Counted from the stretch's first letter, positions 8,902 through 17,994 are shown. The stretch is 64,000 nt of DNA from an uncultured Clostridia bacterium (GCA_944383885.1 CALWRF010000018.1:1-64000); one strand, 5' to 3'. A program made the numbers and translations. The notes: generated by a model not told the origin, from the sequence alone.

Positions 8902-9924
8902 ATGGTAAAGTTAGAAACATTTGATTACAATGAACTTATTAAACACCGCGGTACAAAAAAATGCGGTTTTCATGAAATAGGCCTTAAACCAGATGGCTCA
9001 ATGATGAAAATTCCTTACGTTATTGTTGTTGGCGAAGAAGAAGGCCCTACTTTGCTTATGGACGGCGGTATTCATGGCGATGAGGTAGAAGGTGCAGAAG
9101 CTATTGCAAATGTATATAACGAGCTTGACCCTAAAAAATTCAAAGGTGTATACATTGGTATACCACATCTTAACCTTGAAGGCTTTAATATCGGCAAACG
9201 TGTTGCAAGCTCAATAGACTATACAGCAGCTGATATGAACCGTGTTTTCCCTGGCGATGATGTAAGCGGTAAAATAAGCACAACAATAATAGCTAAATAT
9301 GTTAAACTCTTTGTAGAATATGCTGACTACTGGGTTACATTCCACAGCGGCGGAAATACACTCTACCTTGAGCCTATAGCTTGCTATACCAACACTAAAT
9401 TAGACACCGTATTTGGTTCATTAACTTATGACATGGCGCGCTGCTTTATGACTCCTTATCTTTGGAGATGCAACCCTGGTGCAAGCAAAGAAGGCAGTAC
9501 TGCTACAATGCGTGGTCTTTCAGAAGTTAAGAAAATTGCATATATCTGCCTTGAAATGGGCGGCAATGTAATGTTCATGAAAGACAGAGAAAGAATTTAC
9601 AAAATGTGTCATGACGGAATTAAAAACCTTCTTAACTATTTAAAGATGACAGACGGACCCGTTCCTGAATTCAGAACAGACACAATTGATGTTGATGTTG
9701 ATTACCTTCATATTACCCATGGCGGTATTTACCATCCTACTAAATACATATTCGACCGTGTTAAAAAAGGCGAAGTCCTCGGCTATGTTACAGACATATT
9801 CGGCAATGTAATAGATGAAAGGACTGCCCCTTATGACGGAATTGTTGTTGGCACATGGACACCGCCTGTTATTCAGCCAAGAGAATGGTGCTGCCTGTTT
9901 GGTAAATTCCAAGACGAAGAATAA
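8902..9924 (+). CDS. Succinylglutamate desuccinylase/aspartoacylase-family zinc hydrolase
   Basis: 340 residues of the M14-like AstE/AspA family, which removes acyl groups from amino acids or acts as a carboxypeptidase. Zinc ligands are recognisable: GGIHGDEVEG (His and Glu) near residue 57 and WVTFHSGGN (His) near 145. The substrate arginine/asparagine region reads DMNRVFPGD. The C-terminal part (HGGIYHPTKY, VKKGEVLGYVTDIFG) is the beta-domain typical of AstE-like proteins. I took the ATG at 8902 because GGGAGTG precedes it at a usual distance; a GTG three codons earlier is inside the ribosome site. It stands alone between terminators. The real substrate is unknown. Confidence 0.85.
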   Translation: MVKLETFDYNELIKHRGTKKCGFHEIGLKPDGSMMKIPYVIVVGEEEGPTLLMDGGIHGDEVEGAEAIANVYNELDPKKFKGVYIGIPHLNLEGFNIGKRVASSIDYTAADMNRVFPGDDVSGKISTTIIAKYVKLFVEYADYWVTFHSGGNTLYLEPIACYTNTKLDTVFGSLTYDMARCFMTPYLWRCNPGASKEGSTATMRGLSEVKKIAYICLEMGGNVMFMKDRERIYKMCHDGIKNLLNYLKMTDGPVPEFRTDTIDVDVDYLHITHGGIYHPTKYIFDRVKKGEVLGYVTDIFGNVIDERTAPYDGIVVGTWTPPVIQPREWCCLFGKFQDEE

Positions 9925-9972
9925 TAAAATAATCAACAGGCAATTTAAAAAGCTGTGTTAAATTAATTAAAC

Positions 9973-10016
9973 TAAAAAAACGGAAGCATTGTTCAGATAA
10001 TGTTTCCGTTTTTTTC
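9973..10016. terminator. Bidirectional terminator between convergent genes
   Basis: Stem AACGGAAGCATT (9979-9990) with AATGTTTCCGTT (9999-10010), A-run on the left and T-run on the right, serves both the zinc hydrolase and the leftward lepB-containing operon. Confidence 0.85.
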
Positions 10017-10044
10017 AAATATGCTGTTTGTTAAGTCTTAGGCT

Positions 10045-10629
10045 TTAACAAAAATTTTTAAAATATGTATATGCCAAAACTATTAAATCAAATGAAAAAG
10101 CAGTAAAAATTATATAAAACAGCAAATTAAAAATTTTATGCGGCATACTTTTTATAATCCTGTCAAAAACAGGCTCTATAAAAGCAATAATTATAACGGC
10201 GCCAATGCCGAATCTTATAGATGTTGACAACGCTATTCTCCCCTCGAAGTTTATGGCATAATCAACATAAGTCTGCCACGGCCATGAGCCTGTAAAAAAT
10301 TCAAGCATATAGCTTGCGGCAAGTTCTATTAATGTGGCAATTGCTCCGCAGGCTAAAAATACATATATGCTGTCTTTTATATAATTTTTAATGCCGCATT
10401 TACCATTAATCTTTTCGCCAAAAAGCTTAATTATTATAACAGCTCCAAATCCGTATACAGGGCAGTATGGTCCAAAAAGGACTCCACGGTTTGAAAAACC
10501 CCATTTATACACAAAAACTTCAAGAAAAACTTCATAAACCCAGCCTAAAACCGAATAAAAAATAAAGCACAAAAACATCTGTTTAAACTTTAAAGCGCTG
10601 TTTTTGCTGATTATATATTTAAACCCCAT
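10045..10629 (-). CDS. Putative CmpB-type membrane protein (ABC-transporter type IV family)
   Basis: 194 residues with about five hydrophobic spans and the family pattern FYSVLGWVYEVFLE, NRGVLFGPYCPVYGFG and ELAASYMLEFFTGSWPWQT. These place it in the CmpB-like putative permease family that is widespread in Clostridia; its transported substrate, if any, is not known. The start ATG has AAGGAG nearby. It begins 11 bases after the lepB stop, so it is co-transcribed with signal peptidase, and a bidirectional terminator follows. Confidence 0.8.
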   Translation of the reverse strand: MGFKYIISKNSALKFKQMFLCFIFYSVLGWVYEVFLEVFVYKWGFSNRGVLFGPYCPVYGFGAVIIIKLFGEKINGKCGIKNYIKDSIYVFLACGAIATLIELAASYMLEFFTGSWPWQTYVDYAINFEGRIALSTSIRFGIGAVIIIAFIEPVFDRIIKSMPHKIFNLLFYIIFTAFSFDLIVLAYTYFKNFC

Positions 10630-10640
10630 ATATGCTCCTT

Positions 10641-11192
10641 TTACTCAATAGGCCAAATTTTAAACAGCTCTTTGCCAACTATTCTCTCTTTATCTATGGC
10701 GCCTATACTTTCCCAGCGGCTGTCTGTACTGTTATCCCTGTTATCGCCCATTACAAAATAGCAGTCTTCCGGCAATGTATAAGGGTACTCCATATCGCCG
10801 TAAAAAGCTGTTCCGTCTTTTGTATAGTTTTCCTCTAAAACATTTCCGTCAATAACAACATTGTATTTTCCGCTCTCATTAGGCATAAAATCAATAGTTT
10901 CCCCGGGCAGAGCCACAACACGCTTAATCAGCATTTCATCTTCCACATCGCTGTAAGTGCATATTATAATATCCCCTCTTTTTGGTTCGCTCACTTTATA
11001 TATAAACTTATTAACAGCTATAACATTGCCATGATAAAATGTCGGCTCCATAGATATACCCTTAACTACAAGTGTGCTTACCACAAAGTACCTAATTACA
11101 AAAGCTGCCAGTAAAACTACAGCCAAAGATAAAACCCATTCTTTAATTTCTTTATTATTGTTCTTTTTTTTGTTTGAAACTTCAGATGACAT
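10641..11192 (-). CDS. lepB: Signal peptidase I
   Basis: 183 residues. It cleaves signal peptides on the outer face of the membrane by a Ser/Lys dyad. An N-terminal anchor (VLSLAVVLLAAFVIRYFVV) precedes the catalytic Ser in GISMEPTFYHGN and the catalytic Lys in DEMLIKRVVALPGE; the signature FVMGDNRDNSTDSR follows. The ATG at 11190-11192 is preferred because AAGGAG lies 8 bases before it; the frame stays open 20 codons upstream but without a ribosome site. rplS lies upstream on the same strand. Confidence 0.95.
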   Translation of the reverse strand: MSSEVSNKKKNNNKEIKEWVLSLAVVLLAAFVIRYFVVSTLVVKGISMEPTFYHGNVIAVNKFIYKVSEPKRGDIIICTYSDVEDEMLIKRVVALPGETIDFMPNESGKYNVVIDGNVLEENYTKDGTAFYGDMEYPYTLPEDCYFVMGDNRDNSTDSRWESIGAIDKERIVGKELFKIWPIE

Positions 11193-11273
11193 GCCAAAAC
11201 TCCTTATATCAAAGAGGCTTATAAAAAATCTGGCCCGGCAACAAACAGTCACCAGGCCCTGAATACACTAAAA

Positions 11274-11621
11274 TTATCTTAATACTTCTTTAACTTTAGC
11301 TGCTTTACCTACTCTGTCACGGAGATAGTAAAGTTTAGCACGTCTAACAACGCCTTTTCTTACAACCTCAATACGGTCAATTCTTGGTGAGTGGATAGGC
11401 CATGTTCTTTCAACACCTACGCCAGAAGCAATTCTTCTTACTGTAAATGTTTCACGTATGCCGCCATTTTGCCTTTTGATTACAACGCCTTCAAACATCT
11501 GTAATCTTTCTTTCTCACCCTCTACAACTTTAGCGTAAACACGGATTGTATCGCCTACGTTAAATGCAGGAATTTCGCTTTTGAGCTGTTCAGCCTCAAT
11601 GTTTTTGATAATTTCGTTCAT
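11274..11621 (-). CDS. rplS: 50S ribosomal protein L19
   Basis: 115 residues, the standard size. It is located at the 30S-50S interface. Recognised by [53 protein letters not shown] and [18 protein letters not shown] start at the ATG at 11619-11621, 8 bases downstream of AGGAGG; an upstream in-frame extension encodes a Cys-rich, unrelated stretch that is really the leader RNA. The promoter is at 11706-11734. The lepB start follows about 80 bases after the stop. Confidence 0.97.
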   Translation of the reverse strand: MNEIIKNIEAEQLKSEIPAFNVGDTIRVYAKVVEGEKERLQMFEGVVIKRQNGGIRETFTVRRIASGVGVERTWPIHSPRIDRIEVVRKGVVRRAKLYYLRDRVGKAAKVKEVLR

Positions 11622-11699
11622 TTTGTATTCCTCCTGAAAATCAACAAATGTTCTTGCCGTATCCATACAACGACAGCGGACCATTTTTAAACACAATTC
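11622..11699 (-). ncRNA. Possible L19 leader (autoregulatory) in the rplS 5' UTR
   Basis: From the probable transcription start to the rplS ATG there are about 78 bases. They include a short hairpin, GTTGTA-TGGA-TACGGC (G-U pairs allowed), near 11665 and flanking TGT/ACA that may extend it. Firmicutes often carry a small L19-binding leader here. I cannot match a covariance model, so this is a candidate only. Confidence 0.3.
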
Positions 11700-11705
11700 T
11701 GAAGT

Positions 11706-11734
11706 ATTATATCATTTTTATTTATTATTATCAA
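11706..11734 (-). promoter_or_regulatory. Strong promoter of rplS
   Basis: On the minus strand: TTGATA (11729-11734), a 17-base spacer and a perfect TATAAT (11706-11711). Confidence 0.8.
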
Positions 11735-11741
11735 GCGAAAA

Positions 11742-12254
11742 TTAATATTTTATAACAGAGTTAACCTTATATTTTTTAAGCAATTCTCTGCCTTTAAGGT
11801 CCTCAAGCTCAATTAAAAAGCTTAAAGCTGCAACTTCTGCACCCATTTCTTCAACAAGCTCAGCTATAGCCTTAGATGTGCCGCCGGTTGCAATAAGGTC
11901 GTCTATAATAACTACTTTGTCGCCGTGTTTTAATGCATCAGCATGTATTTCTATTGCGGATGTGCCATATTCAAGGGCGTATTCCTTTTTTAATGTTTTT
12001 GCCGGAAGCTTTCCCGGCTTCCTTACAGGTATAAAGCCTTTGTTAAGAATATAGGCAACAGGCATTCCGAATATAAATCCCCTGCTTTCCGGTCCAATTA
12101 TATAATCAAAATCCAATCCTTTTAAACCTTCGGCTATACGGTCAACAGACTCCTTCATAGCCTCTGGGTTAATAAGCAGTGTTGTTATATCCCTGAATAT
12201 AATGCCTTTTTGCGGAAAATCCTTAATATCACGTATAGTTGACGCTAAATCCAT
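11742..12254 (-). CDS. apt: Adenine phosphoribosyltransferase
   Basis: 170 residues. It salvages adenine with PRPP to AMP in the cytosol. The PRPP-binding signature VVIIDDLIATGGTSKA lies near residue 116, and the family blocks are FPQKGIIFRDITTLL, GPESRGFIFG and GFIPVRKPGKLPA. I chose the ATG at 12252-12254, with AAGGAGGAATATTTT just upstream; the open frame extends into the recJ end. It starts 13 bases after the recJ stop, so the two are co-transcribed. Confidence 0.97.
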   Translation of the reverse strand: MDLASTIRDIKDFPQKGIIFRDITTLLINPEAMKESVDRIAEGLKGLDFDYIIGPESRGFIFGMPVAYILNKGFIPVRKPGKLPAKTLKKEYALEYGTSAIEIHADALKHGDKVVIIDDLIATGGTSKAIAELVEEMGAEVAALSFLIELEDLKGRELLKKYKVNSVIKY

Positions 12255-12267
12255 AAAATATTCCTCC

Positions 12268-14028
12268 TTAAAATCTGAAATCCTTAATTTCAAGCTGTAC
12301 GCTTTCCCTTCCGTTAAACCTGTTTATTCTTATGCAGTAAACTATATCCATGCATATAGGAACCGCTGAACAAATAATTTCTTCAATAGTATAATTCATG
12401 CCTTCAATTAAACTTTTAAATTTTTCATAACCGTCAAAGGATATTCCATCAATTAAATTTCCACAGCTCTCATTATACAACATAAATTTTATTATATCTC
12501 TTTTTTTGCCTAAAAGGGATACTTTTTTTATAAAAACTTTTTTTGTCCCGAAAACAGGCACAGGGCACTCTTTGCCAAAAGGCGCCAAAGCTTCCAGCTG
12601 CTTAGCCAATATTATATCTATATCATTAAATGAAAGCTCTTTTTCAATTCGTATAACGCTTGTAAGGTCGTTTTTAGTTAAAGCGCAGTTCTCATTAAGA
12701 CGCTTACGCAAAACATCAACATTTGCTTTTTCCAAACTAAGACCTGCCGCCATAGGGTGTCCGCCGAATTTAATAAATAAATCGCTGCACTTTGAAAGCT
12801 CCTCAAACATATTATAGGCTTCAATGCTGCGTGCTGAGCCTTTAGCCGCATTTCCGCTTTTTGTAATCATAATTACCGGTTTATAGAAAATTTCCTTAAT
12901 TCTTCCTGCAACAATGCCGGCTATGCTCTCATGTACGCTTTCGTCGTATAAAACCAGAACCCTGTCGTTTTTAAGCTCTGAGTTTAAAACAAGCTCTTTT
13001 GCTCTTTCAACAGCGCCTGATGTCATTTCTTTTCTTTCTGAGTTTAAATCAACAAGCTCCTTAGCCAATTCGTAAGCCTTATTATAGTCATTTTCAGTAA
13101 AAAGCTTAACAGCCGTTGCAGCGCTTTCAAGGCGTCCGGTGGCATTAATGCATGGTCCTATAACAAAACCGGCATGGTATTCGTTAATCTCTCTGTCAGA
13201 TATGCCGGTAAGCTCTATCAACGCCCTCATGCCTGTATTAGTTGTTCTTGTAAGCTCTTTAAGACCATTTTTAACTATAATCCTGTTTTCATCAAGCATA
13301 TCCACAATATCGCATACTGTAGCTACCGCGGCAAAAGACAAAAATTCTTTGTCAAACACAAATTCTTTATTAAAGAAGTCAAAAAGCATTTTTGCAAATT
13401 TATAGCTCATGGCACCTGCGCATAAATACTTAAATGGATATCCGCAAAGAGGCTGTTTTGCGTCTATAACGGCGTCGGCAGGTGGAAGTTTAATTATTCT
13501 TTCGCCATTTCCGTTTTCGCTGTACTGGCATTCGTGGTGGTCTAAAACAACTGTAGAAATACCTAACTGTTCTGCAAGAGCTATTTCCTCAATTGAAGCA
13601 ATGCCGTTATCACATGTCAGTATAACATCAATGCCACTTTCTTTTAATTCCCTTACAGCATCGCAGTTCATGCCATAGCCTTCTTTCTGCCTGTGAGGCA
13701 GATAAAAAATAACATCGGCGCCTAAATATTTCAGTGTTTTATAAAGTATGGTTGTGCTCATAACCCCGTCTACATCATAGTCGCCGTAAACGGCTATTTT
13801 TTTGCTTTCCAGAACAGCATTTTTAATTATATTGCAGCCTTTAACGGAGTCTTTAAATAATTTTCCGTCATAAAGACTGTTTATATCGCAGTATAAAAAC
13901 CTTTTTGCTCCGCTTAATGTGCCTATTTTTCTGTTAGCAAGCACACAGGCTACAGGTTCACGTATATTTAAGGCTTCTGCCATTTTAGCCGTATCTACAT
14001 TAGTGCGCTTAAGTCTCCAAATGCCCAT
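12268..14028 (-). CDS. recJ: Single-stranded-DNA-specific exonuclease RecJ
   Basis: 586 residues, on the short side for the family. It digests single-stranded DNA 5' to 3' in recombination and repair. The DHH phosphoesterase core shows AVYGDYDVDGVMSTTIL near residue 79 (metal Asp residues), TVVLDHHECQ (the DHH motif) and, in DHHA1, KFGGHPMAAGLSLE near 420. A shortened OB-like C-terminal part follows. AAGGAG lies before the ATG. apt follows immediately. A terminator at 14051-14090 separates it from secF upstream. Confidence 0.95.
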   Translation of the reverse strand: MGIWRLKRTNVDTAKMAEALNIREPVACVLANRKIGTLSGAKRFLYCDINSLYDGKLFKDSVKGCNIIKNAVLESKKIAVYGDYDVDGVMSTTILYKTLKYLGADVIFYLPHRQKEGYGMNCDAVRELKESGIDVILTCDNGIASIEEIALAEQLGISTVVLDHHECQYSENGNGERIIKLPPADAVIDAKQPLCGYPFKYLCAGAMSYKFAKMLFDFFNKEFVFDKEFLSFAAVATVCDIVDMLDENRIIVKNGLKELTRTTNTGMRALIELTGISDREINEYHAGFVIGPCINATGRLESAATAVKLFTENDYNKAYELAKELVDLNSERKEMTSGAVERAKELVLNSELKNDRVLVLYDESVHESIAGIVAGRIKEIFYKPVIMITKSGNAAKGSARSIEAYNMFEELSKCSDLFIKFGGHPMAAGLSLEKANVDVLRKRLNENCALTKNDLTSVIRIEKELSFNDIDIILAKQLEALAPFGKECPVPVFGTKKVFIKKVSLLGKKRDIIKFMLYNESCGNLIDGISFDGYEKFKSLIEGMNYTIEEIICSAVPICMDIVYCIRINRFNGRESVQLEIKDFRF

Positions 14029-14050
14029 TTAAAAATTCTCCTTATTATAA

Positions 14051-14090
14051 AAGCCGGTACAGGGTTTTTAAGCCCTGTTCCGGTTTTTTC
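14051..14090. terminator. Terminator between secF and recJ
   Basis: Strong stem CCGGTACAGGG with CCCTGTTCCGG and loop TTTTTAAG, with T-runs on both strands. For leftward transcription it ends the scfA-scfB-secD-secF unit. Confidence 0.75.
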
Positions 14091-14114
14091 CGCAAACAAG
14101 TATATTTTAAACAA

Positions 14115-14987
14115 TTATTTTTTGCCTTCAAGCATATACCATATTGAGCCTGAAAGAAATATAGACGAGTATGCGCCGCTTATAATGCCTACCATCATTG
14201 GCAGCGCAAATTCCTTTACAGACGGAAGACCAAAAACATATACCGCGCCTATGGCAAAAAGTGTTGTAAGCGATGTATATACAGACCTTCTCATTGTCTG
14301 GTAAAGGCTAACATTTATTATTTCTTCTGTATTGGAGCGGCTCATAAGCTTTCTGTTTTCTCTGATTCTGTCAAATATAACAATAGTAGCATTAATGGAA
14401 TAACCCAAAACGGTAAGAAGCGCCGCTATAAAAGAATTGTTTATCGGTATCCTGAATACGGCGTAAAACGCCAGCATAATAAGCACGTCATGAACAAGTG
14501 CCAATATAGAACTTAAACCAATTTTAAAATCCATAAATCTTAAAGTAATGTAAATAAGCATGGCAACGCAGGATATCGCAACTGCCACAGCAGCTGTTTT
14601 CTGCATTTCACCGCTTATAGTGCCGCTTATATCCTGTACGTTTAATATAGCGTCATCAGGTAATGAGAATTTTTCTATAAGCGCATTTGAAAGCTCTGTC
14701 CTCGTCTGGCTGTCCATTGACTGCGTTTTGATTGTTACGTTTCCGGTTCCAATCAGCTTTTGAACCTGCGGGTTTGCCTGTCCTGTAACATCTTTAACTA
14801 CCTGCGCAATATCGTCATTAGACACATCGCCCGCATGTACTGTCATTTCAGTTCCGCCTGTAAATTCTATATCAAAATTAAAAATACCGTTGCCTTTTGA
14901 CTGGTTAATCACCATAGCCGCTATTCCGCAAATAATAAGGATTACGGAAACAGCCAAAAACTTAAATCTGTTTTTTACTATATTCAT
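14115..14987 (-). CDS. secF: Protein translocase subunit SecF
   Basis: 290 residues with six membrane spans and one outside loop domain. With SecD it uses proton motive force to help SecYEG release exported proteins. Seen: FDIEFTGGTEMTVHAG (the SecF/SecD signature FTGG), GYSINATIVIFDRIREN, and SLYQTMRRSVYTSLTTL near the C-terminus. AGGAGG precedes the ATG; the secD stop is 14 bases upstream. SecD and SecF are separate genes here. Confidence 0.95.
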   Translation of the reverse strand: MNIVKNRFKFLAVSVILIICGIAAMVINQSKGNGIFNFDIEFTGGTEMTVHAGDVSNDDIAQVVKDVTGQANPQVQKLIGTGNVTIKTQSMDSQTRTELSNALIEKFSLPDDAILNVQDISGTISGEMQKTAAVAVAISCVAMLIYITLRFMDFKIGLSSILALVHDVLIMLAFYAVFRIPINNSFIAALLTVLGYSINATIVIFDRIRENRKLMSRSNTEEIINVSLYQTMRRSVYTSLTTLFAIGAVYVFGLPSVKEFALPMMVGIISGAYSSIFLSGSIWYMLEGKK

Positions 14988-15001
14988 TTCTGTTTCCTCC
15001 T

Positions 15002-16258
15002 TTAATCATTTGTTTTAACTTTTTTAACCGCGAAATACGACGGCTTATCAATACCAAGACCAATAATGCCCATAATTATAAGCCTTGTTATTACTATAGC
15101 CGTAAACATTGAAATAACAATACCTATCATAAGCGTTACGGCAAAACCCTTTATTGTGCCGGTTCCCATAAAATAAAGAACAGCAGCGGCTATGAGCGTA
15201 GTTATGTTTCCGTCAAGTATAGCCGGAAGAGCTCTTGAAAAGCTTCCCTTAACAGCCGAGCGCATTGTTTTTCCGGAAGATACTTCTTCTTTAAACCTTT
15301 CAAATATAATTACATTGGCGTCTACAGCCATACCTACAGAAAGTATTACTCCGGCAATTCCCGGAAGGGTAAGCGTTACGTTAAAAAGGCTTAAAACAGC
15401 AATCTCAAGACCCATATATATACAAAGAGCCCAATCAGCAGCAAAACCGCCTGCCCTGTATACCAAAAGCATAAAAATAAGCACTAAAGCAACGCCTACA
15501 ACCGCGGATTTAAGGCTTGTTTCAATGGCGTTTGCTCCAAGTCTTGCGCCTATATTATTCATTTCCATAACAGTAAGGTTAAACGGCATAGCGCCTTCTT
15601 TAATTAAATCCGCTAATTCCTGGGCAGACTCACCTGTAAAGTTGCCGGTAATCATGGCGTTTCCATCAGATATAACACTGTTAACTACAGGCGCGCTTAT
15701 AATTTCGTCGTCCATAATAATATAAATTATTTTATTAATATTATTTTTTGTAGCTTCAGCAAATGCCGCAGTCCCTTCTTCATTAAATTTAAGGGATACA
15801 TAAGGCTGCGCTGCTGAATTGCCGCTTACTGAGCCGACTTCTTTTGAGGCGTCTTCTACCATGCTTCCGTCAAGAAGCACATTTCCCTCTTCGTCAACAA
15901 ACATAAGCTGGGCTGTCTTTCCAAGTTCTTCAATAGCTGTTTCAGCGTCATCAACGCCAGGTATTTCAACTCTTATTCTGTTGCTGCCCTGTCTTGCAAC
16001 TTCAGCTTCTGTCCAATTTTTTCTGTCTAAGCGGTTTTGGATAAGGGTAGTTGCCATTCTCATTTCATCATCTGTTACGTTTTCTTTGTCAGCCTGATAA
16101 ACTATTGATACGCCGCCGCTTAAATCAAGACCTCTTTTTATATCTCTCATGCTTAGCTTCCTGTCAGGACCTATGCCTGCGACAGATGTAAAGCAAAGTA
16201 AAGCTGCCGCAGCGGCAAGTACAATTAAAACAGCTAAGCTCCTGCCTTTAGTCTTCAT
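15002..16258 (-). CDS. secD: Protein translocase subunit SecD
   Basis: 418 residues, a shorter Gram-positive type of SecD. It has a first span (AVLIVLAAAAALLCFTSVAG), the motif KRGLDLSGGVSIVY, the P1 head domain with NRLDRKNWTEAEVARQGSNRI, the GNFTGESAQELADLI block and a C-terminal six-span region with GMAVDANVIIFERFKEE. Its first codons overlap the last 11 bases of scfB, and AGGAGG lies inside scfB, so the two are translationally coupled. Confidence 0.95.
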   Translation of the reverse strand: MKTKGRSLAVLIVLAAAAALLCFTSVAGIGPDRKLSMRDIKRGLDLSGGVSIVYQADKENVTDDEMRMATTLIQNRLDRKNWTEAEVARQGSNRIRVEIPGVDDAETAIEELGKTAQLMFVDEEGNVLLDGSMVEDASKEVGSVSGNSAAQPYVSLKFNEEGTAAFAEATKNNINKIIYIIMDDEIISAPVVNSVISDGNAMITGNFTGESAQELADLIKEGAMPFNLTVMEMNNIGARLGANAIETSLKSAVVGVALVLIFMLLVYRAGGFAADWALCIYMGLEIAVLSLFNVTLTLPGIAGVILSVGMAVDANVIIFERFKEEVSSGKTMRSAVKGSFSRALPAILDGNITTLIAAAVLYFMGTGTIKGFAVTLMIGIVISMFTAIVITRLIIMGIIGLGIDKPSYFAVKKVKTND

Positions 16259-17630
16259 TATTTAATTGTTCCTCCTGAAACTCTTTTGCCTTAATCATAA
16301 TAGCGCATTCTATTCTTTTTCTTTGAAGTTCACAGCCGATTTCATACGGTTTAAGTATATCGCCTGAAAGCTGGTACGCGTTAGCCGCGCATCCGCCGCT
16401 ACAGTAAAATCTTGCCCAGCAGTTTTTGCATTCCTCTTTGGCATATACATTGCATTTGGAAAATTTTTCCCTTAATTCAAAATTATTCATGCCGTCAAAA
16501 ACATTGCCCATGCTAAAACCTTCAAGACCTACAAACTGGTGGCAAGGGTAAAGCTCGCCTTCCGGCGTAACTGAAAGATATTCTGTGCCTGAACCGCAGC
16601 CCACAAGCCTTTTTATAACGCATGGACCGCCTGTAAGGTCTATATTAAAGTGGAAGAAATTAAAGTCACCTTCACCGCCTTTTTTATGTCTTTCATAAAG
16701 CTCAGCAGCAAGGCGCTCATATTCCTCACAAATAGCCGGAACGTCTTCCTCCCTGATAGCATAATCTGTATCAGGTGTACCGACAACAGGTTCAACTGAA
16801 ATCTGTTTAAATCCTAAGTCAGCCATGTGCAGCACATCTTTTGAAAAGTCAAGGTTATGCCTTGTAAACGTGCCTCTTATATAATAGTCTGTCTGGTTTC
16901 TGCTTTCGGCAAGCTTTATAAATTTAGGCACTATAAGGTCGTAGCTGCCCTGACCGCCTGCTCTTGGACGCATCATGTCGTTAATTTCTTTTCTTCCATC
17001 AAGGCTTATAACAACATTGTGCATGTTTTTATTAATATAGTCTAAAATCTCGTCGTTTAAAAGTACGCCGTTTGTAGTTATTGTAAATCTGAAATTCTTA
17101 TCATATAATTTTTCCTGCTGCCTTGCGTACTCGACTATTTCTTTAACTACATCAAAATTCATTAAAGGCTCGCCGCCGAAAAAGTCAACTTCTAAGTTAT
17201 GCCTTTTTCCTGAATTTTTGATTATAAAATCAATAGCAGCCCTGCCTACCTTACTGCTCATTAAAGAACGGTGCCCATGGTACTCGCCTTCTTCCGCAAA
17301 GCAGTATTTGCATTTAAGGTTGCAGTCGTGGGCTATATGCAGACAGAGCGCCTTAACAACAGGCTGGCGTGCATCTACAAAATCAATCGCATTTTCATAT
17401 ATGTCAGGAGCATAAAGCATTTCTTCTTTTCTAAGCTCGTCAAGCTCGTCCATTGTTTCGTTAAGCTCATCTGCCGAATATTTATCACCAAAAAGCTTAA
17501 TTACCTCATCTCTTGAACTGTTTTCGTATGTGTCTACTATGTCGAACATTGTATCATCTGCAACATGAACGGCGCCGCTGAAAACATCTAATACAACATT
17601 AACGCCATTCATACTGAACTTATGTATCAT
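16248..17630 (-). CDS. scfB: SCIFF radical-SAM maturase
   Basis: 460 residues. A radical SAM enzyme of the SPASM group that installs thioether bonds in the SCIFF peptide (family knowledge). The cluster-binding motif is CNLKCKYCFAEEGEYHG near residue 108; VDFFGGEPLMNFD follows. The C-terminal SPASM Cys series is YPCHQFVGLEGFSMGN, KCNVYAKEECKNCWARFYCSGGCAANAYQ and GCELQRKR. AAGGAAG precedes the ATG. The substrate gene scfA lies 177 bases upstream with a hairpin in between; secD follows with overlap. Confidence 0.95.
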   Translation of the reverse strand: MIHKFSMNGVNVVLDVFSGAVHVADDTMFDIVDTYENSSRDEVIKLFGDKYSADELNETMDELDELRKEEMLYAPDIYENAIDFVDARQPVVKALCLHIAHDCNLKCKYCFAEEGEYHGHRSLMSSKVGRAAIDFIIKNSGKRHNLEVDFFGGEPLMNFDVVKEIVEYARQQEKLYDKNFRFTITTNGVLLNDEILDYINKNMHNVVISLDGRKEINDMMRPRAGGQGSYDLIVPKFIKLAESRNQTDYYIRGTFTRHNLDFSKDVLHMADLGFKQISVEPVVGTPDTDYAIREEDVPAICEEYERLAAELYERHKKGGEGDFNFFHFNIDLTGGPCVIKRLVGCGSGTEYLSVTPEGELYPCHQFVGLEGFSMGNVFDGMNNFELREKFSKCNVYAKEECKNCWARFYCSGGCAANAYQLSGDILKPYEIGCELQRKRIECAIMIKAKEFQEEQLNNED

Positions 17631-17759
17631 TTCGTCACTTCCTTATTAAAATATATAATCAGCCAATAAAAAGCCCTGTCTTAAATACTTACAGCTAAAT
17701 TAAACTTCGTGTTTTAAAACAGGTTATAATTATTTTTTTAATTAACTTTAAGTCAAAAC

Positions 17760-17787
17760 AAAACCTCGATTTTGCAACCGAGGTTTT
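17760..17787 (-). terminator. Hairpin between scfA and scfB (attenuator candidate)
   Basis: Stem AAAACCTCG (17760-17768) with CGAGGTTTT (17779-17787), followed on the minus strand by T-rich GTTTTG. It lies about 20 bases after the scfA stop. Partial read-through would give more peptide mRNA than enzyme mRNA. Confidence 0.6.
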
Positions 17788-17806
17788 AAACACAAATCTC
17801 TTTTTC

Positions 17807-17947
17807 TTATCTGTTTTCGCAAGCCTGATTTGCAACTGTGCAGCTTGTTTTACATGCTGACTGGCAAGATGTCTGGCACTCGCCGCAGCCGCCTTTAGCC
17901 ATTGTATTTTTAAGCATAGAAGTATTCATTGTTTTAACGTGCTTCAT
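17807..17947 (-). CDS. scfA: SCIFF peptide (six-Cys ribosomal natural-product precursor)
   Basis: 46 residues. The leader MKHVKTMNTSMLKNTMAKGG is followed by Cys at 21, 24, 28, 32, 36 and 43, in the spacing and wording (CGECQTSCQSACKTSCTVAN) of the SCIFF family, present in most Clostridia. The radical-SAM maturase scfB makes Cys-to-Thr/other alpha-carbon thioethers. The natural role of the product is not known. AAAAGGAGGG lies upstream of the ATG at 17945-17947; a promoter with TATAAT lies at 17995-18000. An in-frame upstream extension is ignored because it would swallow the ribosome site. Confidence 0.96.
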   Translation of the reverse strand: MKHVKTMNTSMLKNTMAKGGCGECQTSCQSACKTSCTVANQACENR

Positions 17948-17994
17948 GATATACCCTCCTTTTATATAGTCATATAAGTACTTTATCATGGCAC

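Noticed and set aside
11622..11696. A 25-residue Cys-rich N-terminal extension of L19
   Set aside because: The strong AGGAGG 8 bases before the internal ATG and normal L19 length show this is untranslated leader.
13139..15725. Plus-strand frames inside recJ, secF and secD
   Set aside because: Antisense shadows of well-conserved genes with no start signals.
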